A DNA stretch of 17,259 bases from Actinomycetes bacterium (lineage in GTDB: Bacteria; Actinomycetota; Acidimicrobiia; Acidimicrobiales; RAAP-2), in the NCBI GenBank assembly GCA_025352305.1, contig JANXTQ010000100.1, forward strand, positions 1 to 17,259. Direction: 5' to 3'. Numbering within the stretch: the first letter of the stretch is position 1; each line of letters opens with the position of its first letter. Shown here piece by piece: positions 10,103 through 16,406 of this stretch. The notes under the pieces are model-generated. The model was not told the DNA's origin and made no database searches. It worked only from the letters and a program-made list of their open reading frames with translations. The position numbers and the translations under genes were made by a program.

Positions 10103-10918
10103 CTATTCGGCCGCAGCGTCGCTGCTGGCAGCGTCTTCGGCGACAACGTCAGCCTCAGTGCTCTCTGATACGGCAGCTTCGGCTTCGGGCGCGGCAACTT
10201 CGGCTTCGGCTTCGGGCGCGGCGACTTCTGCTTCTACGTCGGCTCCGGGCGCGGCGACTTCAGCGTCAGCCTCGGACTCGGGCGCGGCAACTTCGGCGTC
10301 AGCCTCGGACTCGGACACTTCAGATTCGGCTGCGGGCGCGGCGACTTCGGCGTCAACTTCTGTGGCCTCGGGCTCGTTTGATCTTTCGATGACGGAGCCG
10401 CCCTTTTGCTCGATTAGTGCCTTGATGCCATACGCGAGGCTCTGAGGAATGGCCTTAAGAAGTCCGGCCAACTGACTCATGGGGCTGGCCAGCAGGCCGG
10501 CCAACTGGCTCAAGAGAACTTCGCGACTCGGCAGGTCGGCCAGTGAGGTCAAGTCCTTGGCGCTGAGTGACTTACCGTCGAGCACTCCACCCTTCAGCTT
10601 CAACGCGGGAGCGGTCTTGGCGAAATCGCGCAGAATCTTGGCTACGGCCGAGATGTCTCCCTTAACCCAGGCAATGGCTGTCGGTCCCACCAGAAACGGT
10701 GCGAGGCCTTCGGACTGGGTTCCTTCGACGGCGCGACGCACCAGCGTGTTCTTTAACACCTTGTATTCGGTGTCGACGCTGCGCAGTGAACGACGAAGCG
10801 AACTGATTTCAGCGACCGTCAGACCTCGATACTCCGTCACTACAGCCGTGGAAGTGGCGTCAATACGGGTTTTTACTTCGTCGACGACGACGGTCTTTTG
10901 CGTGCGAACTTTGTTCAT
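10103..10918 (-). CDS. rplJ: 50S ribosomal protein L10 with long repetitive acidic C-terminal tail
   Basis: L10 anchors the L7/L12 dimers to 23S rRNA at the stalk base. Residues 1 to about 125 form the rRNA-binding domain ([16 protein letters not shown]..., with [13 protein letters not shown]). About 130-172 is the helix that carries L7/L12, with the repeated SQLAGLL pattern. The family normally ends near residue 170-180, but this protein is 271 residues. The extra tail of about 95 residues consists almost only of Ala, Glu, Asp, Val, Ser and Pro. EVAAP occurs five times, at 191, 209, 220, 231 and 240. The start is ATG at 10918, supported by AAGGAG 5-6 nt upstream and by the family N-terminus; an upstream extension of the frame to 10969 has no homology and runs into the leader. 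A probable L10 leader precedes the gene. Confidence 0.97.
   Translation of the reverse strand: MNKVRTQKTVVVDEVKTRIDATSTAVVTEYRGLTVAEISSLRRSLRSVDTEYKVLKNTLVRRAVEGTQSEGLAPFLVGPTAIAWVKGDISAVAKILRDFAKTAPALKLKGGVLDGKSLSAKDLTSLADLPSREVLLSQLAGLLASPMSQLAGLLKAIPQSLAYGIKALIEQKGGSVIERSNEPEATEVDAEVAAPAAESEVSESEADAEVAAPESEADAEVAAPGADVEAEVAAPEAEAEVAAPEAEAAVSESTEADVVAEDAASSDAAAE
10106..10387 (-). repeat. Degenerate in-frame repeats encoding the acidic L10 tail
   Basis: This segment of rplJ encodes residues 178-271. It contains five copies of a 15-nt unit encoding EVAAP, the first at 10348-10334, spaced 18, 11, 11 and 9 codons apart. The units are linked by ESEADA-like runs. The similar repeat units suggest expansion by slippage or unequal recombination. 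The composition is low-complexity and strongly negatively charged. Confidence 0.85.
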
Positions 10919-11085
10919 GCTGCTCCTTCGCCGGATGCCGCCCGGTACGGGCCGTGGACATCGGAGCACGAGTCACCTCACGGTGACCGAACAACCTCGT
11001 CGGGCAGATCCTCAAACGGACCCTTTAAGTGGGTGTACCCACACCGGATGTCTACGGCGTTGTTTCAAATCAGTGGCACATCAAT
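10919..11085 (-). promoter_or_regulatory. Probable rplJ (L10) leader region
   Basis: The 224-nt gap between rplA and rplJ is where bacteria usually carry the RNA leader bound by the L10-L7/L12 complex for feedback control. On the minus strand, after the rplA hairpin, a GTGGG/CCCAC stem occurs (11042-11029). A weaker GGTCC/GGATC stem follows, then a perfect 6-bp stem with a GUGA (GNRA) tetraloop (10987-10972). Last is a GCCCG-TAC-CGGGC hairpin inside a CCGATG/CATCCGG outer pairing that ends just before the rplJ ribosome binding site. I assign it by position and structure. I did not confirm the family's kink-turn element. Confidence 0.5.
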
Positions 11086-11120
11086 CGTGCGCGAGCCAGC
11101 ACCTTAGTGCTGCGCGCACG
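11086..11120 (-). terminator. Strong hairpin after rplA
   Basis: Twenty-two nucleotides after the rplA stop there is an 8-bp stem (CGTGCGCG/CGCGCACG), a 3-nt bulge, a 6-bp stem (CAGCAC/GTGCTG) and a 4-nt loop. On the minus strand it is followed by ATTGATGTG, without a U-run. It may be a partial terminator, an mRNA 3'-end stabiliser, or the first element of the L10 leader. Confidence 0.5.
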
Positions 11121-11142
11121 TTTACAACAAATCGGTTCGTCG

Positions 11143-11859
11143 TTACGCCGACACGAGGGACTCTTTGGTCTCTCGCGCGTGCGCGGGGTCGATCTTGATG
11201 CCGGGTCCCATGGTGGAACAGACCGCCACGCTGAGCAGGTAACGGCCCTTGGCGCTCGCGGGCTTGGCCCTAAAGAGCTCTTCGACGACGGCGTAGACGT
11301 TGGCGATCAACTGCTCAACGCTGAAACTGGCCTTGCCGACGCGCAGATGAATGTTTCCGGCTTTGTCGGTGCGGTACTCGACGCGACCGCCCTTGAACTC
11401 CGTGACAGCCTTCGCGACGTCCATCGTGACGGTTCCGGTCTTCGGGTTCGGCATCAAACCGCGAGGTCCGAGCACGCGTCCGAGTCCACCGACTTGACCC
11501 ATGAGGTCCGGGGTGGCAATAGCAATGTCGAAATCCAAGAATCCGCCGGCCACCTTGGCGACGAGATCGTCCGCGCCAACGACGTCAGCACCGGCGTCGC
11601 GCGCCGCAGTCGCCGCTTCACCGGACGCAAAGACCGCCACGCGGTTGGTCTTACCGGTGCCCGAGGGCAACGACAAGGTGCCGCGCACAATCTGCTCGGC
11701 CTTTCGCGGGTCGACGCCGAGGTGAATGGCAATTTCAATGGTCTCATCGAACTTCGCGGTCGCGAGCGCTTTGACCTTGGCCATCGCGGCGGGAACGCCG
11801 AGGAGTTCTTCGCGGTTCACTTGGGCCAAAGCGGTGGTGTACTTCTTGCCGTGCTTCAT
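11143..11859 (-). CDS. rplA: 50S ribosomal protein L1
   Basis: L1 builds the mobile stalk beside the E site and helps move deacylated tRNA out. In many bacteria it also represses its own mRNA. The protein has 238 residues, a normal length. The L1 signature around [30 protein letters not shown] is at about 111-140, and [20 protein letters not shown] (157-176) forms the RNA-binding face. The start is ATG at 11859, with a GAGAGG ribosome binding site that overlaps the rplK stop; the gap to rplK is only 11 nt, so coupling is expected. L1 feedback would probably act at the rplK leader, though I could not identify a clear L1 box. Confidence 0.99.
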   Translation of the reverse strand: MKHGKKYTTALAQVNREELLGVPAAMAKVKALATAKFDETIEIAIHLGVDPRKAEQIVRGTLSLPSGTGKTNRVAVFASGEAATAARDAGADVVGADDLVAKVAGGFLDFDIAIATPDLMGQVGGLGRVLGPRGLMPNPKTGTVTMDVAKAVTEFKGGRVEYRTDKAGNIHLRVGKASFSVEQLIANVYAVVEELFRAKPASAKGRYLLSVAVCSTMGPGIKIDPAHARETKESLVSA

Positions 11860-11870
11860 AACGTGTCCTC

Positions 11871-12293
11871 TCAGGCCACCGAGAGGCCCATGGAGCGCGC
11901 GGTGCCAGCCACCTGGCGCTTGGCCATCTCGACATCATCAGTGTTCAGGTCCTGCAACTTCGTTTTGGCGATCTCTTCAATCTGATCCCAACTCACGGTG
12001 CCGACGGTCTCACGACCGGCGAGCTTCGCACCCATGGTGATGCCCGCCGCTTGGCGCAACAGCACCGGGGTCGGCGGGGTCTTGAGAACGAAGGTGAAAG
12101 TACGGTCTTCGTAGATCGAGATCTCGACCGGAATAACGGTGCCCTTCATGGACTCCGTCGCGGCGTTGTACTGCTTGCAGAACTCCATTGTCTGAATACC
12201 GTGTGGCCCGAGAGCCGTACCGACGGGCGGTGCGGGAGTGGCGCCACCGGCGTCCAACTGAATTTTGACAACGGCGGTGATCTTCTTCGCCAT
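11871..12293 (-). CDS. rplK: 50S ribosomal protein L11
   Basis: L11 binds the GTPase-associated region of 23S rRNA, contributes to elongation-factor turnover, and is needed for RelA-type stringent signalling in other bacteria. It has 140 residues. The N-terminal proline-rich hinge is [16 protein letters not shown] (about 20-35), followed by [10 protein letters not shown]. The C-terminal rRNA-binding domain ends with the family signature [12 protein letters not shown]. The start is ATG at 12293 with GGAG 5-6 nt upstream. It lies 25 nt after nusG and 11 nt before rplA, so it is probably co-transcribed with both. Confidence 0.99.
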   Translation of the reverse strand: MAKKITAVVKIQLDAGGATPAPPVGTALGPHGIQTMEFCKQYNAATESMKGTVIPVEISIYEDRTFTFVLKTPPTPVLLRQAAGITMGAKLAGRETVGTVSWDQIEEIAKTKLQDLNTDDVEMAKRQVAGTARSMGLSVA

Positions 12294-12318
12294 GGGGGTC
12301 TCCTAACCTACGTTTCTT

Positions 12319-12987
12319 TTAGAGCTTGGTTACTTGGGTGAAGTCGAGCTCCACTGGGGTTTCACGTCCGAAAATGTCCACCAACACTTTGACCTTCAAC
12401 TGGTCTTCGTTGATCTCGGCCACGTGACCCGAGAAGGTCGCAAACGGACCGGACTTGATCTGCACGGTGTCATTGATTTCGAACTCGTGTTGCGGCATGC
12501 GGCGCTTCACAACCTGGGGCTCGACGCCTTCAATAACCGGACGAATGATGTTGTCAACTTCACGTCGCGTGAGCGCCGTGGGCTTGGTCTTTTCGGGACC
12601 AACGAATCCCGTGACGCCCGGCGTTGAAGAGATGACGTAAAAGATTTCGGGGTCCGCGTCACAACGCACCAGCACGTAACTCGGAAACATGCGCTTGGAC
12701 ACCGTGGCTTTTTTGCCGTTTTTGAACTCGGTGACGTCCTCTTCGGGAACGAACAGTTCGTAGATGCGCTCGGAAAGATCGCGGCTCTTAATGATGTTGT
12801 TGAGACTGGAGATGACCTTGGCCTCGTGACCCGCGAAGGTGTGAACAACGTACCAACGACCGGGACGATCAAAGGCACTTTCGGCGACGGGCTCGTCGTC
12901 AAACTCGTTGTCAATGATGGTGACGTCGTCAATCGCGACGGCCGAGTTGGCGTCGGAGTCGCGGGGCTCGTTTTCGAAATCGCTCAT
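12319..12987 (-). CDS. nusG: Transcription termination/antitermination factor NusG
   Basis: NusG binds the RNA polymerase clamp and modulates pausing, Rho-dependent termination and coupling to the ribosome. It has 222 residues. Residues 1-41 are an acidic, probably disordered extension with about 14 Asp/Glu, comparable to extensions seen in other actinobacteria. The NGN domain runs about 43-150, starting GRWYVVHTFAGHEAKV and containing KRMFPSYVLVRCD. A KOW domain at about 168-222 includes GPFATFSGHVAEINEDQLKVKV. The ATG at 12987 lies 7 nt after the secE stop, and the TAAGG that includes that stop acts as the ribosome binding site, so the two are coupled. Confidence 0.98.
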   Translation of the reverse strand: MSDFENEPRDSDANSAVAIDDVTIIDNEFDDEPVAESAFDRPGRWYVVHTFAGHEAKVISSLNNIIKSRDLSERIYELFVPEEDVTEFKNGKKATVSKRMFPSYVLVRCDADPEIFYVISSTPGVTGFVGPEKTKPTALTRREVDNIIRPVIEGVEPQVVKRRMPQHEFEINDTVQIKSGPFATFSGHVAEINEDQLKVKVLVDIFGRETPVELDFTQVTKL

Positions 12988-12994
12988 AGTTGCC

Positions 12995-13294
12995 TTACTT
13001 GGTGAACAGGAAATTAACGAACTTAGAAAAGCCGTAACCGAGACCGAAGATTAACGACGTCATAAAGATCAGTACGAAGAGCACGATCGAGGTGTAGTTA
13101 ATGAGTTCGGGACGAGTGGGCCACGCCACCTGGCGCAGTTCGTCACGAACTTCAGTGAAGTACTGACGAGGTCCAACGCGCTCGCGACGGCGGCGCTGAA
13201 GGTCATCGGCGGAAGGACGCGGTCGCGGCGCCGGGGTGCCGTCGGCTGTGGCCGCACCCTGTCGTTGCATCTGTCGCTTCGTTTCGCGATTCAT
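12995..13294 (-). CDS. secE: Preprotein translocase subunit SecE
   Basis: SecE is the small clamp-like membrane subunit of the SecYEG channel. It has 99 residues, in the single-helix actinobacterial form. A basic, proline-rich cytoplasmic N-terminus (1-40) is followed by the amphipathic helix with the conserved VRDELRQVAWPTRPEL motif (49-64). One membrane span (about 66-92, YTSIVLFVLIFMTSLIFGLGYGF) completes the protein. The start is ATG at 13294 with a GAGAAG-type ribosome binding site. It lies 43 nt downstream of tRNA-Trp and just before nusG, the classical secE-nusG pairing. Confidence 0.98.
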   Translation of the reverse strand: MNRETKRQMQRQGAATADGTPAPRPRPSADDLQRRRRERVGPRQYFTEVRDELRQVAWPTRPELINYTSIVLFVLIFMTSLIFGLGYGFSKFVNFLFTK

Positions 13295-13337
13295 GTCACT
13301 TCTCTACTAGTCGTTCGATACTTATTTACTGCACGAG

Positions 13338-13410
13338 CAGGGCAGGAGGGACTTGAACCCCCAACCGTCGGTTTTGGAGACCGATGCTCTACCAGTTGAG
13401 CTACTGCCCT
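13338..13410 (-). tRNA. tRNA-Trp (anticodon CCA)
   Basis: The 73-nt cloverleaf has acceptor arms AGGGCAG/CTGCCCT and discriminator base G. Its D-arm region is TAGCTCAACTGGTAGAGC, the anticodon loop TCTCCAAAA carries CCA, and the T-arm contains GGTTCAAGTCC. The 3' CCA end is not encoded. It lies between rpmG and secE, as in other actinobacteria, and is probably cut out of the longer transcript. Confidence 0.98.
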
Positions 13411-13440
13411 GTGCGACGCTCAGGGCAGTTACGTCAGCGA

Positions 13441-13478
13441 CTGGGCGTCAGGGTAGAGAACTCTACCACCTCGCCCAG
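13441..13478 (-). terminator. Two-part hairpin after rpmG
   Basis: A 7-bp outer stem (CTGGGCG/CGCCCAG) and a 6-bp inner stem (GGTAGA/TCTACC), separated by a 4x4 internal loop, begin about 10 nt after the rpmG stop. No U-run follows on the minus strand, so it could be a stabiliser or a processing signal upstream of tRNA-Trp as well as a weak terminator. Confidence 0.45.
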
Positions 13479-13487
13479 CAACTGCTT

Positions 13488-13652
13488 TTAGCGGGTCTCC
13501 TTGTGCACGGTGTGCTTGCGGTCCCAGCGGCAGAACTTCTTCATCTCGATGCGCTCACGGTCGTTGAGCTTGTTCTTCTTCGTGATGTAGTTGCGTCGCT
13601 TGCAGTCCTCGCAGGCCAGTGTCACCTGGATGCGCTTTTCGTTTTTCGCCAT
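13488..13652 (-). CDS. rpmG: 50S ribosomal protein L33
   Basis: L33 is a small protein of the large subunit near the E site. It has 54 residues, starting [27 protein letters not shown] and ending [12 protein letters not shown]. The ATG at 13652 is chosen because GGGAG lies 6 nt before it and it matches the family start; the frame stays open upstream but that part is not L33-like. Zinc-binding versions have two CxxC pairs. Here C14 and C17 are present, but the second pair is C41 and D44 (codon GAC), so only three cysteines remain. It sits between tRNA-Met and tRNA-Trp. The mycobacterial locus has hadABC after rpmG, which is absent here. Confidence 0.97.
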   Translation of the reverse strand: MAKNEKRIQVTLACEDCKRRNYITKKNKLNDRERIEMKKFCRWDRKHTVHKETR

Positions 13653-13709
13653 CTTTTTCTCCCAACTCGTCTGTTCGTTACTGCTCGCTGGTCCGAGGGA
13701 CCTGCCAAG

Positions 13710-13783
13710 TAGCGGCGGCGGGAGTCGAACCCGCGACACCACGATTATGAGCCGTGTGCTCTAACCACCTGAGCTACGCCGCT
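13710..13783 (-). tRNA. tRNA-Met (anticodon CAU, elongator type)
   Basis: The 74-nt cloverleaf has acceptor arms AGCGGCG/CGCCGCT, discriminator A, and the anticodon loop CTCATAA. The fully paired first base pair and the D-arm GCTCAGGTGGTTAGAGC resemble elongator tRNA-Met rather than the initiator. A tRNA-Ile with a modified CAU is the less likely alternative. The 3' CCA end is not encoded. A GGTCC/GGACC mini-hairpin lies just after its 3' end (13702-13690). Confidence 0.95.
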
Positions 13784-13788
13784 TGGCG

Positions 13789-13860
<72 letters not shown>

Positions 13861-13943
13861 GCAGCACCGTCTACGGCGCGAGGGGGAATCTTACTCCGTT
13901 GATCGAACTGAGTTCCACCCCAGCGCCCACTACGCTTTCGCGC
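13861..13943. promoter_or_regulatory. Divergent promoter region between tRNA-Thr and the acetyltransferase
   Basis: On the minus strand, TAAGAT (13893-13888) fits TAnnnT and would start transcription about 20 nt before tRNA-Thr; no good -35 is seen. On the plus strand, TACGCT (13931-13936) lies exactly 7 nt before the GTG at 13944, as expected for a leaderless mRNA, with CTGAGT 17 nt upstream as a poor -35. A perfect 11-nt dyad GAACT-G-AGTTC (13905-13915) lies between the two -10 boxes and overlaps that -35. Confidence 0.45.
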
Positions 13944-14480
13944 GTGCGCGTTCGACTCGTAGAACCCGACGACGCGCGGGCGATGCTCGCAATTTATAAC
14001 CCCGAAGTCATTGAAACCACGGTCAGTTTTGACTTAGTTCCCCGCAGCCTCAGCGAGCAGATTGACTGGATTAACGAACACCGCAGCACGCACCCGTGCA
14101 TTGTGGCGGTAAACGAGAGCGACGATCTCGGCGAATTGGGCGCTCGAGGCGAGCGGCTGCTCGGATTCGCGTCCGTTTCGCCCTTTCGAGAACGTCCGGC
14201 GTACGCGACGACCGTTGAAAACTCGGTCTACGTTCACCGCGAAGCCCGAGGGCTCGGAGCTGGAGCCGTGCTGCTTCGCGCACTGATCCAACTCGCGGGT
14301 GAGAGCGGATTTCACTCCCTGATTGCGCGCATCGTGGGGGAAAACGGTCCCTCCATCACTTTGCACGAACGTTGTGGGTTTACCCTGGTCGGGACGGAAA
14401 TCGAAGTCGGGCGCAAACACGGACGGTGGCTGGACGTTGTTGAGTACCAGTACGTTTTCGCAGGCTCCAGCGCTACCTAG
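13944..14480 (+). CDS. GNAT N-acetyltransferase, phosphinothricin-acetyltransferase-like
   Basis: This is a GNAT-fold enzyme that would transfer acetyl from acetyl-CoA to an amino group. The substrate is unknown; relatives act on phosphinothricin, methionine sulfone or similar amino acids. The protein has 178 residues from the chosen start. The N-terminus RVRLVEPDDARAMLAIYNPEVIETTVSFD is typical of the group. The acetyl-CoA loop is RGLGAG at about 102-107, preceded by the strand ENSVYVHREA. The ending LHERCGFTLVGTEIEVGRKHGRWLDVVEYQ matches the family's closing motif. I chose GTG at 13944 because a TACGCT -10 box is 7 nt upstream and no ribosome binding site exists. A TTG at 13899 in the same frame is possible but adds nonconserved residues. 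Its TAG stop is interlocked with the stop of the convergent mannosyltransferase. Confidence 0.93.
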   Translation: MRVRLVEPDDARAMLAIYNPEVIETTVSFDLVPRSLSEQIDWINEHRSTHPCIVAVNESDDLGELGARGERLLGFASVSPFRERPAYATTVENSVYVHREARGLGAGAVLLRALIQLAGESGFHSLIARIVGENGPSITLHERCGFTLVGTEIEVGRKHGRWLDVVEYQYVFAGSSAT

Positions 14481-16120
14481 ATTTCTTGCAGTAGTTCCGA
14501 TTCGTTCTGTCGCCAGGTCCATTGAGTCCAGCGACCCATGGGAACGAGCAACATTGCCGCGAGAATGGCGAGCAGGCCGCCCATCAACGCCAAATTCGCG
14601 TGCACCAGGCCGCCGAGGAGCGCTCGACCGCCCGGAAGTCCCAAAAAGGGGCTGGTAATGGAGAGAAGCAGGAACCAAAAGTGCTCGCGGCCCTCATAAA
14701 CGGTCGCCATCAGCAGTAGTCCCCACACCAGATACCAGGGCTGAACAACCGGTCCGAGCACGACGAAAAGCAACAAACTGAGGGCCATGGAGCGAATCCA
14801 GCCGCGTTTTTCGGCGTTCAGCAGCAGCCAGATGGCCATTCCAATCGCTCCGAGGAAGCCAATTACTCGGGTCACGGTGATCATCGAGGCCGTCGACACG
14901 TGCCAGCCCACGCTGTGCGCCAGGCCCGCGAGGGCCAATCCCGCGCCGGTCGCCGGTGCGGCCCAACTTCGAACGGTTCCGGGCGTCGAGAGATTGCGAA
15001 TCCAGCCGAAACCGAAGCCCGCGAGAAAGGTGCAGACCAACAGCACCGCCGTAGCGATGAGAGTCGCTTTGAGAAAAGGCTTCCACTTATCGCGTACGCG
15101 AACGCCGCTGCCGAGCCAGGTCCAGGCGACGTAGAGCAGCCCAATGGCGGCGGGCGCCTTGATGGCAGTGGCGAGTGAACAAAAGACCAGAGCCAAAATC
15201 GGACGACGTCGAGCCGCGAACATGATGCCCGTCACCAGCAACGCCGCCATGGTGGCGTCGTTGTGTGCGCCACCAATGAGCGTCAAAAGCACCAGGGGAT
15301 TCAGGGCGCCCAGGACAATCGCCTCACCCGGATCGCGGTTAAGGGCCGTAGCCAGGCGCGGCAAGCTCCACGCGAGTAAGCCAACGGCCGCAACTTCTAA
15401 CAGTCGCAGCACCATCACCGTGAGTAACTGGTTGTGGCCCGTAATTTTCGCTATCGATCCGTCAAGAAAGAGAAACAGCGGCCCGTACGGTGCGGGAGTT
15501 TGACCCCATAGTTGGTCCACCGGACGCACCCACGGGCCCGAACCCATCGAAAACGGTCCTAAGAAGTAGGGACTCAGATGGTGACTGGTCATCTCACCCT
15601 GCGCGGCGTAGCTAAAGACGTCGCGACTAAATAACGGGGGCGCCACGATCATGGGAATGCTCCACAACACGAGCATTGAGTACCACGCCTTAACCGGCGA
15701 GCCCGGATGCAAGTGCACGACTTCGGCGAGGCGCAACCAAACGCGCATCAGAAGTACGAGACCACCGAACACCAGCACAATGGACAGCATCAAAGTTGTT
15801 TCATTGGATTTAGCGGGCACACTGCTCAAAACCGTCGGCACGCCAAAGGGCCACGTTTGAGCGAGATTCAGTTTGAAAGGAGTATCAGAAAACGACGCTC
15901 CCGTAAGAATCGCGCTGAGTGCGATAAATCCCAGGATCGCGGGTTGCCATAAAAAACCCCACCCCCGAAACGGTCCAGGAGCAAATCGCCCGAGCGGCGT
16001 GTAGCGATGCTCTAGAACTTGGATGGCGGACTCCACACCGGCGGCGAGTTGTTCGTAGCGATGACGAACAGCCGAGGCCGACGCGGCGACTCGATCCTTG
16101 CCCGTCTCGGTCATGCTCAC
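14477..16120 (-). CDS. Polyprenol-phosphate-mannose alpha-1,6-mannosyltransferase, MptA/MptB-like (GT87)
   Basis: This is an integral-membrane GT-C glycosyltransferase expected to use lipid-linked mannose outside the membrane. The family builds the alpha-1,6-mannan backbone of lipomannan in mycobacteria and corynebacteria. Shared blocks with MptB, counted from the ATG at 16177, are PPLFSRDVFSYAAQG (180-194, with the acidic residue D186), QTPAPYGPLFL, the GGAHND motif (302-307), GFGWIRN plus TVRSWAAP (389-408), and PVVQPWYLVW (476-485). About a dozen membrane spans are visible. The start is uncertain. The ATG at 16177 gives 566 residues but has no ribosome binding site and sits 9 nt from a terminator palindrome. 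I prefer GTG at 16120 (547 residues), because TACGAT lies exactly 7 nt upstream; the ATG at 16114 is a third option. The acceptor in this organism is unknown. Confidence 0.92.
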   Translation of the reverse strand: MSMTETGKDRVAASASAVRHRYEQLAAGVESAIQVLEHRYTPLGRFAPGPFRGWGFLWQPAILGFIALSAILTGASFSDTPFKLNLAQTWPFGVPTVLSSVPAKSNETTLMLSIVLVFGGLVLLMRVWLRLAEVVHLHPGSPVKAWYSMLVLWSIPMIVAPPLFSRDVFSYAAQGEMTSHHLSPYFLGPFSMGSGPWVRPVDQLWGQTPAPYGPLFLFLDGSIAKITGHNQLLTVMVLRLLEVAAVGLLAWSLPRLATALNRDPGEAIVLGALNPLVLLTLIGGAHNDATMAALLVTGIMFAARRRPILALVFCSLATAIKAPAAIGLLYVAWTWLGSGVRVRDKWKPFLKATLIATAVLLVCTFLAGFGFGWIRNLSTPGTVRSWAAPATGAGLALAGLAHSVGWHVSTASMITVTRVIGFLGAIGMAIWLLLNAEKRGWIRSMALSLLLFVVLGPVVQPWYLVWGLLLMATVYEGREHFWFLLLSITSPFLGLPGGRALLGGLVHANLALMGGLLAILAAMLLVPMGRWTQWTWRQNESELLQEI

Positions 16121-16133
16121 CGGGTCAATCGTA
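16121..16133 (-). promoter_or_regulatory. Probable -10 box for a leaderless mannosyltransferase mRNA
   Basis: TACGAT (16133-16128) fits TAnnnT and is followed by 7 nt, TGACCCG, then the in-frame GTG at 16120. No -35 is recognisable. Spacing and box match those of the acetyltransferase and yajQ starts in this window. Confidence 0.45.
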
Positions 16134-16186
16134 ATAAACCTCGGCGCGCCGCCGCCTCGAAAATTAACGAAAGCCATCTACAAACA

Positions 16187-16222
16187 ATGAAGTCCCGGCT
16201 CATTAATGAGCCGGGACTTCAT
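16187..16222 (-). terminator. Perfect 36-nt palindrome, probable tRNA-Tyr terminator
   Basis: All 18 base pairs match without interruption around the centre between 16204 and 16205; the arm includes AAGTCCCGGCTC. On the minus strand it is followed by CATTGTTTGT, a moderately U-rich tail. It lies 37 nt downstream of tRNA-Tyr and fits an intrinsic terminator for that gene. It ends 9 nt before the ATG at 16177, which argues against that ATG being served by read-through. Confidence 0.75.
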
Positions 16223-16230
16223 GAATCAGT

Positions 16231-16253
16231 GGTTACTGCGTCGCGCAGTCACC
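16231..16253 (-). repeat. Hairpin in the tRNA-Tyr 3' trailer
   Basis: Ten-base arms GGTTACTGCG and CGCAGTCACC pair except at one position around a 3-nt loop. It lies 5 nt beyond the tRNA-Tyr 3' end and before the 36-nt palindrome. It may guide 3'-end processing or form part of a tandem terminator. Confidence 0.55.
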
Positions 16254-16258
16254 GTTGG

Positions 16259-16340
16259 TGGGCCGGGAGGGATTTGAACCCCCGTAGGCAAAGCCGTCTG
16301 GTTTACAGCCAGATCCCATTGGCCGCTCGGGCACCGGCCC
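16259..16340 (-). tRNA. tRNA-Tyr (anticodon GUA)
   Basis: The 82-nt class II tRNA has acceptor arms GGGCCGG/CCGGCCC and discriminator A. Its anticodon stem TCTGG/CCAGA encloses CTGTAAA, and it has the long variable arm expected of bacterial tRNA-Tyr (around GGCTTTGCC). The T-arm contains GGTTCAAATCC. The 3' CCA end is not encoded. It is a single-gene transcript with its own promoter upstream and a palindrome terminator downstream. Confidence 0.97.
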
Positions 16341-16406
16341 GCTCGTGAGCCTACTGGGCGACGCCATTTGCTTCCAAACTCTCGGCGTTGTTCTACGCTT
16401 CTGGCC
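16341..16406. promoter_or_regulatory. Divergent promoters for tRNA-Tyr and yajQ
   Basis: For tRNA-Tyr (minus strand), TAGGCT (16353-16348) with TTGGAA 18 nt upstream (16377-16372) would start transcription about one base before the tRNA. For yajQ (plus strand), TACGCT (16394-16399) lies exactly 7 nt before the GTG at 16407, indicating a leaderless mRNA; its -35 is not convincing. The two promoters are back to back within 66 nt, so their -35 regions overlap. Confidence 0.55.

Noticed and set aside
10042..10445. Repetitive plus-strand open frames opposite the L10 tail
   Set aside because: They are complementary readings of the EVAAP repeat and are low-complexity Arg/Leu or Ala/Ser strings. The minus-strand frame continues conserved L10.
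10919..10969. Upstream extension of rplJ adding 17 residues
   Set aside because: The family start MNKVRTQK is preceded by AAGGAG at proper spacing. The extension is basic and nonconserved and overlaps the leader structures.
13653..13742. Upstream extension of rpmG by 30 codons into tRNA-Met
   Set aside because: It runs through the tRNA-Met gene. The ATG at 13652 has a strong ribosome binding site and gives the normal L33 length.
14034..14678. A 214-codon minus-strand open frame opposite the acetyltransferase
   Set aside because: It has no domain and overlaps two well-supported genes. The acetyltransferase frame carries the GNAT motifs.
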